Source of the DNA: Litomosoides sigmodontis | Taxonomy: Eukaryota > Nematoda > Chromadorea > Rhabditida > Onchocercidae | DNA: 64,000 nucleotides | Assembly (NCBI GenBank): GCA_963070105.1 | Contig: OY718805.1 | Span: 4,522,001-4,586,000, forward strand | Reading direction: 5' to 3' | Part shown: positions 37,522 to 49,900 of the stretch, piece by piece | Layout of the letters: the number at the start of each line of letters is the position of its first letter | Numbering within the stretch: position 1 is the first letter of the stretch | The notes under the pieces: model-generated | Database searches by the model: none | What the model saw: only the letters and a program-made list of their open reading frames with translations | What the model was told of the DNA's origin: nothing | Translations under genes and position numbers: made by a program

Positions 37522-40286
37522 GTCCTTTTCGCTTCATAGCATTGTGCACCGAAAATTGTATCGTTTAAATGAATATTATTCCGAAGAAAATATCAGCATG
37601 CACAGCACTTCCTATCTAAAGTCGATCAAACCAAGCAAATTTCATTTGTAAAATTTATGTACAGACATTTCAAATTTTCTCAAATCTAAAAAAAATCGAT
37701 TCTATCTGGGCTATCGAAGCGTTGAAATAAATTTTGAGTAGATATTTAAAGCGTATCGTGTAATATGTTCATCAATAAAGTTGTATTTGTACTACTGATT
37801 GCCTGATCGAAAGGGTAGAGGGAGGGAAAATGAGATTTAGCCTGGCAAGAAGTCTTTGTGATCCCAACCTTTGTATAATTCTCCGACAATGTTTCTTCAT
37901 AAAAATAAAAAATTATTTCGAAATCTAAAAAGAAATTGAGTCGTTTGCACTTTGTTTAGGTGTAAAAAATTATTGAGCAATGAGACTTGCGATCTGATCG
38001 GAGCTTTTCAACTTGGCCTTTTCTTTAATTTCTGTTAATTCTTCAGTTAATTCAATTTATTAGAAAACATCGCCAAAATTTTGCTTTTCACTACGGCACA
38101 TTTCCGTTGCCACCACTTGATCCACAAAGTAAATAAATGAGTTATGAAGTGAAATGCTAAAACTACGTTGAATAATTGCCACCTCAGGTCTGTAACTAAC
38201 AGAAAGTGTGGTTGCCACGGAAGCGCACTGATCACTGCTAGTGAAGGGAGGTAGAAAAAAAGGGAAAATACGTAAAGTTTTAATTGGTTGTAATTAGGGA
38301 GGCACTATTCCACTTGTGAGGGAGTGAAATTAAGAAGTATTAAGAGACTTTAGGGGTGGTTTTCATCATTACTCTGTTTAGAAAGCACAACGCTTCCAAC
38401 AGGAAAACAGAAGTGATTAACAAAAATAATTGGTTTTGCTGACCCGATAATCATCAAAATTGCTCCTCCAGAAAGCGCAAAAGAAGTAATTGAAGATTAT
38501 TCCGGTTTTTTTCCGAAACGGAAAAATAATGCTTTTCTACTATCAGCTGTTCTCAATGATTTTTCACTGAGCATTGCTTGCTTCCCTCTCTCACTTTCCA
38601 TTTTATTCTTCCATCAAAATGATTCATATTTGAAATTTTTTTTCTTTTTTGCATTTTTGATTTTTGAAATTATTGAGAACAGCTGATGCACACACGGTGA
38701 TGCTCTGTTTTACTTTTGAAAGTGGCATCAAATGCTTTTTGGTTCATTGATTATTTCCACTGAGAATTCAAACCTTGACGTATCACAACGTCAAAATCAC
38801 GATCACGTCTGTCTTAAAGCACACGTTTGCCTTCATAGCCATTTTCATCATAACTGGACAACTTGCATTCATTGATTTAAGGAGAAGGAAAGGAAGACGT
38901 AAGAAGTGTCAACAAGAAAATAAAACTATCACTTTTTTCTTCAGATTTCTATCATTGCAAATAGTAACTGAAATTTTCGAGCGTTTACTACCACTTTTAC
39001 TTTTCTTTCTCAGCCAGTTGTCGTTGTTGTTTTTGCAGGAACGATTTCAAGAACAATCTTTTCAAATTTCAGTTAGTTTTTTTTTCTCGAATAACACAGC
39101 ATGACAAAATTAACCGCTTTTGTGCAAATATAAATATTTCCACTTCAACCTACTTAAATTTAATTCAATCATGTCTTCCCTAACCAAACATTTCTTCATC
39201 GCTTAAGGTATAGAATATTCCGTCAAATCAATACTGCAGTATTAGAGCTGATCCTACTGCACATCATCGTACTCTGAAAAGGTGAGGAGTACAGGTGTTG
39301 ATCCAACCTCGACTTCTGCTTTCCTCTTTGCTATCACTCAATCGGCATTAGTAGAACAATCGTTAAACTTGAGTATCACCTGAAATTTCATTTCATTAAC
39401 TTGAAATTGAACTTTAATTCTCAATAAAAGTAATAATTCTCGAGATTGTTAGGAGCTGAAAATACTTTTGTTCGTTTCAAACAACTTACAGTCTACGCCA
39501 CTTGTATATAAATTCATAGGAATAAAAAAATTAACTTTCGGCAGCTGCTTGAAAATTCTGAGACAATTCTAAATGAAACGATCTGTCTGACTTCGATTAT
39601 GATAAGATTTCTACATTTGTGTAGCAAAAAAAACCGGAATATTTCATGTCGTTTAAGCTAGACAGATTGTTCCATTACATTCCACTTTTGGGACTATTTT
39701 TGCTGGAAAGATCTTTTTAATTGAACTAAAAATGACAGCTATTTTGAAATTGTTTATACAACTGCTGAATTTAAAAAGTACTAGTACAGATCCACTTCGC
39801 ACATTTCCTCCTAACACTACCTGTCAGGTGGTTTTTCACATACTCTTTGCTTTTGCAATACATCTAAAAAGCCATTTAGGTTAATTTATTATATTCCTAA
39901 TAACGACGTGTTTTAACTAATCATCACCTCCTACAAGTTGTCGCATGCAATTCCTACATGATCGGTTTAGCAATTATATTCTTCGTCAAATTTTATTTTC
40001 CTTGATAAAATTTTCTCAAGCATGTGAAAATTTTTTTAAGCCAATCAATATCCCATAAATATCAAATGATTGAATCAGTCAAGTTAGTGTCTAGCAAACT
40101 AATTATTAAACTATTTCACTCCTCTCACACATCCTATATCAAAAAAAATCTCCTGTTCAAGAGCTAAAATATCTATCATTGAAATTGAAAAGTCATATAA
40201 GAAGTGTGAAAATTGAAAATGCATTGAAACTGTAACTCTTTCAGATAGTTGATACGCTCACAGATGCATTCAAGTATTTGATTCAG

Positions 40287-43205
40287 TTCATTTGGACCTG
40301 CTATTAGACGAGAAATATTACAGCGTAAACCTTCCGCCAACAGCAGAAGGCCGGAAGGTGTCAAAACGCTATTGCAAATGCTAAATTCCTTATGTGAAGA
40401 AGAATCCAAGTTACCTGTTCATCTATTCCAACATGCGCCTGTAAACTTGCCAAACGTAATGGACCCACTGCAGCAACGATTCCTCGCACAATTCCTACGG
40501 CAAGCTGAGCGTGAAACGCTAGAACTGAAAGCGTGTCGGCAGACAACAATGGAACATCAGCTGCAACAGCAAGTGCCGAGTGCGGGGGCGATAGCTAGCA
40601 ATTTTTGGTTTGCGTCGTTTGCCACGCAACGAAGCGGAACGACGTATTCACCAGACTTCATGCAGAATTTCAACGCCACTCCTGCTATTCTTAACTCAGT
40701 TATGAATACAAATTATCTGTCAGCGATTGCACCCTCAGCGATGTCGTTGCTGAGTAGTGCACCGTCCATTGAGGAGGCAGCGCATTTTGACGAAGTGGCA
40801 AGTTCTTTGGTTGCAGACGAGTTACACAAAGTAGCAGATTCCACAGCACAAACGTGGCAGAATCTCATCCAACATCACGAAATGCAATCATCACGGCTAA
40901 CAACACAGCACGGATTGCATCAGCAAGTGCCGTCGGTATCGCCTTTTGTGAAACGACGGATTTCAGAATCTTTACAGCAACAACAACCAATGGAAAGCGG
41001 TGAAATGACAGTGATCAAACGAGCTAAAGTAGTCCTCATCGAACAGAAAGATTCGGAATCTACACCTTGTTGTTCTTCCAGTCTGTTTTTATCCAACATA
41101 TGCTAAATGTTAGATTCTCCAGTCCTCCCAATTAAACTGAATCTTCTCATTTCGTCAATATAAATTGAGCTCACTGATTAGCATAAGAAAATTGTAAAAT
41201 TCTTAGTCCAGTTTTATAGATTCATTGGTAGCAGTCACATATTATTTGAATAAATTTTTCACTGATTACCACACTTTTCCTGACTCTGTTAAATTTCGAA
41301 ACATTGAAATTTTCGCCTGTAATATTTGATATGATTTCATGATTAGATTTGTTGAATCGATAATGATAATTTAAATTTCCAGATGACTCTGTCGTAAACT
41401 CAGCTCTCAAAAGGACGGAACAGTCGCAGGAAAAGATCAGAAAAATTGGCAATAATAATATCGACAGCAGAGGAAAAGGAAAAAGTGTTAAATGCGATGA
41501 TACTAATAGTGTCAACAATCACTACAATGATAACTACGAGGGTGACGATAGTGAAGACGTGCAGTACGTGGATGTTGAAAGTGTAGACGAGAAATTAAAT
41601 ACCAAAGAGCAAAGGAAAGCATTGATCGAATTCTATCGAAGAGTTAAAACAATTCGGATGAGGTACTATATTATTTAGAAGAGGAAATTATTCCTCAGTT
41701 TTACGATTCCTTTTGTTTTTTCATGCAAATTAAAAATTTACCTCTTAGATTGATCTTTCCTTCAGTTATGCGAGAGAGGATGTGCTGATCTGTCAGATGT
41801 GTGAACAAAAAGTGCAAAATTCCGATTCATTAATACTAATTCATTTATACGGACATGCTGAAGTTATGCCGTATCGTTGCAAAATGTGTGGCGCTAGTGA
41901 ATGTCAGCTAGAACGAATGTACGCTCACATCAGACAAGGACATCCCAATAAGGTCAACTTATTTACCGTAGAAAAAAATTTATTTAAAAGAGAATCTGAA
42001 ATCTCATCTTCAGCCGAACGCCTTCATACAAATACCTGTTCCAGTTTGAGTGAAGTAAATGCAATTAAATGAGGATGTTCACAGCGCAGAAGAACAATTA
42101 ATTCTACGGCATTGTAGGATCCATCAATGACTTACGAGAATCGACGAAACATGGCTCAACTGATATCCCTATTGCGTACATGCTTCCTGCGGAATATCAC
42201 CAAAGCGAAAGCGGCATATTCTGATGTTACCATTTCTTAATTCATTTCAATTTATCACCATCAATGCTGCACACAATAATATCTAATTACTCGATCAACT
42301 AAAATCTACTGTAACATTATTATCAAACAGAACTGGTTTTTTGCCAAATTAATAACAAAATTAATAACAGTTTTATGGCTATGATAACGACCATAATAAT
42401 AGTAGTGAAATGGCTATGGTACAAAAATCATAAAACTGAAAGTTATAATAATAAATAATATGATGATGATAATGATAATAAATTAAAAATAATAATGATT
42501 GTGAGGTAATAACTCAAAATGATACTTTAAGAAAATCTCTGTCATCGATGTGAGCTAAACAGCAGAACAAATCAAAAGGCATTTAAATTACTAATTAGAA
42601 GTTAAAAGAGAATTTTTTAATTCCCTCAGCAAAATTCAGTTACTTTTAGTTAATTGATAAGATATGCGCTGCAGCAGAGGAAAAATCGTTAGTAAAATTA
42701 ACGTGCATGATTTGTACGAGAAAAATTTCAACACGAAAGAAGTCACTAGTGCGTCATGCGCAAGCACATCTTCATTATAGGTTCATTTCCTGCTATCACT
42801 TCCAATTTCAGGGAATTTCAATATCTTTCACTAATAAAACAACAAAGTGTTTCATCTTTTTTCTTCCTAAATTTCTGTGATTTCTCACAAAACTGTAAAG
42901 TATTAGCAATGTTCAGTGGTACCTGAAATAAAGGTAGACTTGATAAGTCAGACGTCCGCAGAATGACCTGTTTAAGCTAACTCGCAGTGAGAGGACGATG
43001 ATAGAAACAGGAAATATTTTGCAGATGCAAAGATTGTGGCATCATACTGTTCGATGAAACAACAATCGTGGAACACGGCACAAAGAAGCACGGCGTCGTT
43101 GATCCGCAGCGTACCATCCATTACGATGCGTGCATCAATACTTCTGATAAAAGAGAAATTGCACTGAAAAACTGCTTCGATAATATTTTAAATGAAAAGT
43201 TGTAA
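40287..43205 (+). CDS. Gln-rich C2H2 zinc-finger protein (5' end unresolved)
   Basis: Five exons join in phase: 40287-41080, 41383-41662, 41766-41952, 42680-42780 and 43025-43205, about 514 codons ending in TAA. The first 260 residues are rich in Gln, Ser and Ala (for example HQLQQQVPS, ESLQQQQPM). An Asp/Asn/Glu-rich acidic stretch follows. Four C2H2 fingers come next: CQMCEQKVQ ending HLYGH; CKMCGASEC ending HIRQGH; CMICTRKIS ending HAQAH; and CKDCGIILF ending HGTKKH. The first two are adjacent and the last two are adjacent, the second pair being split by an intron. It is probably a nuclear DNA- or RNA-binding regulator. The join from the third to the fourth exon is inferred only from phase, and at least one 5' exon is missing because the first exon starts with a partial codon. 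No orthologue is assigned. Confidence 0.72.
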
Positions 43206-46200
43206 AAAACTTCCAAAACTCTTCCCTTTAATTACAAGTAAAATTTGATCGAAAAATAGGAAATGAAATCTCACTAACTATGTGTGAAATAATTAAATTC
43301 ATTCTTCTTTTGATTACTTTGATATGATGTTTCTCATCTTGAATTCTTCTTTCAATCTCCATTTCAGCGATTGGGATGTTTCATTTACCTAACTGACAGA
43401 AAATTTTACACATTTCCACCGGATTAAAAATTTGCATCATTTCTTCGTACGGTTGATTTCCTTACATTCCATCAATTCATTCATTCACATTCTTTTTTCT
43501 CCTTCTAACTTGTTCTTATTTTTCTTCACTTAGTTACTTCGTATTCATTTTCATCGTAAAAACTGAATTTTATGAATGGCCTACTTGCTACCTATGTATC
43601 TGTTCAGTAACAGTCTTGCAGGAAATTAAAGTTAAATCCCAGTTTAAAATGTTCAAGTTCAGACTAAACTCTTAATTGTAAAATCGATCTTTGTAAAAAC
43701 AATATCTTCCAAACAGTTAGTTCATTGTTAAATAGTTGAATGCTTTGTTAGTAACAATTTAAGAATATATGTGGAATTAATTTCAGTTTGATTTGCTAAT
43801 AAAAAATTATCAACTTTTCGAAAGATAGTAAGAATTAAAAAACACTGTAAAATTATGTATAACCCTAAGCTTCGGTATCGTAAGCAGAAGCTGAAAATCA
43901 TAAGCTTTATATTATGCTAACCGAAGTAGGCAGCAGCAATGAAAGGTTGGGACGAATGGCGCAGCTAGGTTGTTTCCTGTTAGGATGCAAATGATATCGC
44001 ATCCCTAACGCCTCTTCCTTTTACAAATTCCGAATTTTGTTACGTAGTGTTGTGCGAACAGTTTGCTGTTTTCTCCTAAATTGAATTAAATCAATTAAAA
44101 TGGGAGATTTTGGTGCGGAAAGGCAGATTTTAGTATTTTTAGTTTTATTTACAAGCACTTCATCACTCACCCATCACTCGCACAGTCATGAAAATGGCAT
44201 TTGACATAATCGAGTCATATGGTTTGAGGTAATTTGCTCGTTGATTTTAAAATGCGATCAGATTGTTTCACAATTGCAATTGCCTCTTCGGTTAATCGTT
44301 GTCTTGAATGTCATCCCACCGTCACACTCAACATGTGTGATCGGTTCATAAAGAATTAAATTTCAACTACAAATATAGGACAAGAATGATCATAAATGTG
44401 ATTAAGCCATATTCACACCTGCAAAAACATGTGGAGAGAGGATGAGCTCATCTCAGTGCACACCAGTCGGTATTTACAAAAGAATGAATTAAACGATATT
44501 AAAATCAGTGACCATTGTTGTCCTTCCGAGGGTAAATACCTCCGAATAGTAATGGAGAGAGAGAGAAAATGAATAAAAAACCGAACCAGGCAGCTACGAT
44601 GTAACAATGAACATCATCCACCGACATTTTTTGTGGCCTTCCAAGTAAAGCATTCTGAAACTTCAAGTTTCAATATATTTTACTATTTTCAATATTTCTT
44701 TTGTTTCTCTTTTTTCCGATTTGCCGAAATGATTTAAATTTCCTTCTGTTTCTGTTTGCTCTTAATAAGTTTGCCGTTTATTAGTGGCGTTTGGCGGTAT
44801 ACATCAAATTTCTGTTTTGTGCAACTTTTCTGCAGCTGCGAGTTGCTGTTGCAAGTCATTCAAGTGCAATTAAATAAAATGACTTGAAATGGTTGGCAAA
44901 AATTTTTAAAAATTGCCATGTTCATTTGATGCTTAACTCTTCCAGTTAACCAAAGCTTATCAATACGAGATTCGAACGAATGATTGATTTCTTAATCATT
45001 TTGTTCGAAATTTCTTCGATAGCTTCAAGATACATTCAATGGATTCAAGATTCAAGATTGATAGATTCAAGATTAAAGATTGATTTCGATAAACGAATTT
45101 CGAAAAGTTCAAAAAAAAGTGAAGGAGTGAATTTGCATTAACCCTATCAATGTAATAGCATGCGCATTTTTGCGGTGCGTAAAATGCTTACCATCATCTA
45201 ATCAGTGGTAATTTCGGGAAAGTTAGTATCGATTAAAATGACTCAAAAGTTGTTTAAATATGGAAGGGCGAAAAACTTCATAGTGCCATTTCAACAGGCA
45301 GGAAACCTGGAGTCTCATGTGAAGTTAGCTTTCAGTTTTGCAGATAACTGAAAACGTCGAAAACCTCATTTTCATTCTTGCATTCATGCAACTCTTCTCA
45401 CTTCAAATACATGATCGTTTTTGTTTCTCTTTCTCTTTTGTAATTAACAGTTTGCAACTCAACTTCTTACCACAGTGAATTCGAGCGGTACTTTTATCCA
45501 TATCAGTTAGAATTGAGAAATTATAAGCATCCGTTAATAATGCTCTCTGATAGCGTTGCTAATCTTTTGAGTGTGAAATGGTAGGAGGAAAATTGTCAGT
45601 TTATCAATGGTAGTTAACTGGCCTTTGTCTTTGGTTGAAATTTCCTCTTTAAAGCAGTTTTGTTGTTGTTAGTTGAGTAACAAACTGTTTACATTTAGAC
45701 AAATTCTGACGATTTGTTCTAGCAAGCACATTTAATGTTTAACCGGAAAAGGCAAAATCGTACAAAGAATTTTCACCACTAAAAAAACTGATAGGTTAAC
45801 AAATTGAATGGAATTCACACCCAGTCCAGCTCCCTTTCACTAATCAAAATGTCCCCTGCAATCACTTCATTTGCATATTTCAGTCAAAAAGTCTGCCATT
45901 AATATGGCTGTTTGCGCGCTCGTCAACCATTTAATACTCTCACTGATTAAGTTGTGCAAAGTAATAAAAGCAACATGCGCACGTGTCTTCGGTGTTCACT
46001 ACTGTAATTTCGAAAGACAAGTGAGATGGAAAGAGATCGATAATGTAGCAGGCGTCACGTCACGTATGAGCGGCTTTGAAACGTCACAACAGATTGCGGG
46101 AATCGTCTGAATGATTTCACATGGGACATGTGTGTGGTACAGTAGCGTATCGCATAAGTTCTGGATAATCGTTATGCAAATTTACGCTGAGAATGTATGA

Positions 46201-46913
46201 CTTAAATGGGATGGGAAAAGAAGGAGAAGGGAAGCGGAGATTGAGTGGGATGACGATGTGTTTATCTGATGAATGGTCTTCGTTTATGTGAGGAGCGCGT
46301 TGCGCGAAAGGATTCGGGAGATTCAAGAGCTGCGAAGCTTAGATTTCGATCGTTTTTGAGGTTGAATAAGTGAGGCTTTACCTTCCCTTATGGTACTTTC
46401 CAAAGGTTGTTGTGAGAGAGAGCAGGCATTATTGATTTGCCGCATAGATCCCGAGATATGCTTGCAAACGGTTCATTGGTTAGTCGTAACTTTGATCCGA
46501 TAGTTCCTCTATTGATTGTTTCACTGTCACATGTGCTCATCGCGTTCAGACTACAAAGTGAGATAGATGCTAGAAGCGTGCCACTCGCGTGCGCCTTAAT
46601 GCGCGTTGAGAATTACGTGACACTTGCGATTAAGATCAGATATTTATTGGATGTGATTGATCAAATGCTTATCAGGCATGATTCTACGCGTTCATGCACA
46701 CACACACACTCATACAGACTAAGACTGTCGGATAGGATTCTTGTTGCTAATTAAATGTGTTAATTTTAATGAGCTTTGCAGTGGCTCAATTCAGCAACAG
46801 ATCATCACATGGTTTTATATCTAACAAAATGGCCAGTATCGGTAGGAGATAAATTTTTTTCATTTTTAAAATTTCACGCTAAATGTTGAGAAATAAAAGA
46901 ATATTTATTGGTA
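43206..46913. other. Intergenic region
   Basis: Possible polyadenylation signal AATAAA near 43797. A short TTCAAGATT-based repeat lies at 45041-45084. Open frames at 45871-46110 and 46437-46754 have no recognised domain; they may be unlocated 5' sequence or chance. Confidence 0.45.
45041..45084. repeat. Short tandem repeat based on GATTCAAGATT
   Basis: Three to four imperfect copies of a 7-15 bp unit, read directly. Confidence 0.7.
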
Positions 46914-49900
46914 ATGGAAGTTTATTTGAAGATAAATGTGGAAAAAGATGAAGTGCTACTGACGGATAATATGCATCGAGGCTTTGTTGAGCTATGTAAC
47001 GATGGCGAAACAAGCTTGTTGCGAATATTTTATTTGAAAGACGGAGAAGGACGCCTGGAATGGGTTGGCATTTTCTTCCAATTTATCATTTACTTCAGTG
47101 TTTTTATTTCTTTTATTCAAACTTCATTCACATGAGGAGAAGAGTTAATTCCACGTGACATGTGAGAGAATTCAGATGTACGATTGTGTAGAAGAAATTA
47201 AAGGTTTAAAATTTTGTTGTTGATGTGGGAGACTTTCGGAAGCAGTTATTCACTGCTTGACCACTTTGAGTTCGAATCAACTTACTGTATTAAAAATGGG
47301 CACGGATTTAGGAATGTACACAAATAAGTGATCTAGAACGAGCGGAAGATTGCAGTAGTTTGGTATTTCGGATTTGCAGACTGAAATCGGGCATTGATTG
47401 CAATGAACACGTGCTGATTAAGCCTGAAAGATCTAAAGATTGTCATACAATTTATTACGCCTTTCGCTATCTTCAACAGAAGAGTATAGGTCGGACTTTG
47501 AATTATAGAAATATGCTTTTGTTATGAGGCTATAGTTTGTCTTAAAAATATTGTCGAAGTTGAACATTGAAAGATTGCTACTGTGTACCACTTCCCAAAC
47601 TCTTTAAATCGCTTTTTCCTATTCTTGGCGATGGAAAATCGGCAATTCAACAGAAATCAGCAGTTCAGAAGCGGACGTTGGTCAAGCAATTATCAACATT
47701 CCATCAAATAAGTGTGAAAAATCAAGCTTACGTTGACAGGTATGCTTCTTCATACGTGTCTTTATGTATTGCATATCATACATTTATGAAACAGCAGTTT
47801 TCTGCACAAATGAGAATATTTGTCATAATGTTGTTATGTTTTTCGGAACAATAATGTTCTGAATATTTGTCATAATGTTTGTAAAATTCCAAAACGTTTT
47901 CGTTATGCCGCTATGTAAAATATAGCGCGAGAACTTCTGCTTTAGCTTTGGTCTCAGCATGTGATGATGCTATTAATTTGTGTCAGTCAAGTTATGACAG
48001 GTATCGTACGGTAAATTTGACAGTTCTATTACTGTTTGCAGTAACCAAAAGAAGAACAAAAAGGCTGTCCCGCTGCATGTGAAAAACGGAAGTCAGAAAA
48101 GGAAACCAATCACTTCTACCGACATTTATTTGGATTCTCCTAACAAAAGACTTGCACACAAACCTCCGAAGGACACCACTGGTACTTTAGCAGGTCCTTT
48201 TGCCGTGCATCATCCTGATGAACTCTTGAAAGAAGATAGGATGTTAGCGATAAATAGTGTAATTACAAAAGGCAATAATCCGAAAAAGGAAATTACCAAT
48301 TTGGACGATGCTTTTTTGTGTACGCATAACAGAAACTCTGCACCGAATTTCTCAGCAAGGTTCCAGCGTTTATCAGCAGGAACAGATGGTGCTTCACTGA
48401 AAGGGTAATGCATTTTGTAGATGCTACAATCTTAGCAGAACACATTGTAGGAATAGAAATTATTTCAGCCTGTAGTAAGCAATTACCTTCGATTTAAAAA
48501 GTTAGATGGAACATAAATGGGAACTCTTTCAAATTGAAGTAGATTCAACAGTCTGAAATTGCCTTTATTTGAGATTTTAGAATCAGGTTACTTTACTGTA
48601 AAAGAGTTTTAGCAATATTTGTTAAGGAGGAAGAGTAGTAGACATATATATCTCAGCTGTTCTGTACCTTTTGCATGCTACACATCCTTTCAGGTTTCTG
48701 AATCTTGGAAACTCGTGTTATATGAATGCCGTACTGCAGGGGTTATTTCACGTTGAAGCCTTTAAAGATCTGTTAAACGTCGTTCCAGAGTCATCAGAAT
48801 GCAGCATTCTGAGGTAACTTTTTTAAGACTACCACCTGCCTATTTCATGAAATTATATGTATGCTATATGAGGAAGTGAAAATAGAAGTTACTGTGCAAT
48901 GTTGAAAATTGTTAAGAGATCATACAGTTGTATAGTTCAAACCAAAAGCTGTGGAATGAAAGCATTTGATAAGCTTCATTAAAGTGTTCTGTTTTGCTTG
49001 TATTTGGCACCAAACGTGTGATTTAGCGATGAAGGAGGCTTTCATGAAATGATTTTTTTCAGCGCTTTAAAAGCACTTCAGAAAAATTATGAAAAAGCAG
49101 CGAGTGCAATGAAGCGGTGTCTACTGGAAAATGTTTTTAAGTTTCTAGGCGACGAGCGACTTGAAATGACTGAACAGGAGGTAGCGCATTCGATATTTCA
49201 TTTAATATTCAAGTTATCATTAGGAAAGGGTACAAGAAGGATGTGATGGTAACTTTTTGGATACCAAGAATCAGTGTAGCTTGAATTTAAGATGACGATT
49301 GCAGGACGCGCAAGAATTTTTAACGATTATACTGGAAAAAATTAACTTCGAGCTGGAATCACTTTCAAACAATAAGAATGCTGAAGAAAATTCTCTATCC
49401 GAATCAGTGATGTCTCTTTCTTCAATTTTTGGTTTCGAATTGAAACATGAAATTACTTGCAATAGGTTAGTTGCGTAATGTTTGTTCTTGAAGTGTAAGT
49501 GAGCAATTTTTGAACTGGAAAGTTCGAGTTTATTGTAACATGTGGTGACGATTTTAAGTATACAAGAATTCTAGCAAACTTTTTGAAATCATGACTCCCT
49601 ATACTTTTTGTTATTTCTGGTCCACTAGCCTAACTCACTACTACCTAGCAAAAATGATACATTTTAAAATATTAAGTTCTTAAATTATTAAGTGGTTTGA
49701 CTGATTCTCTAGACTCGAAAATTATTTTCGTGAGAATACGAGCAATTAGACTATCTTTGTTATTCTGAGCTTTTCAGTAACTTTTATAATCGTCAAGCAA
49801 TTGTTTCTTATGATACTCCTCTTTTATATAAAACCAGCATAGTCATATAATCTGATTAAGAAAAAATATTAACTATAGAGTAAGGGTGCCATAATTCATA

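Noticed and set aside
45871..46754. Two plus-strand open frames upstream of the USP gene
   Set aside because: No recognisable motifs and no in-phase join to the first USP exon.
47265..47290. tRNA-like GAGTTCGAATC segment
   Set aside because: No supporting stems, and it falls in the intron between the first two USP-OTU exons.
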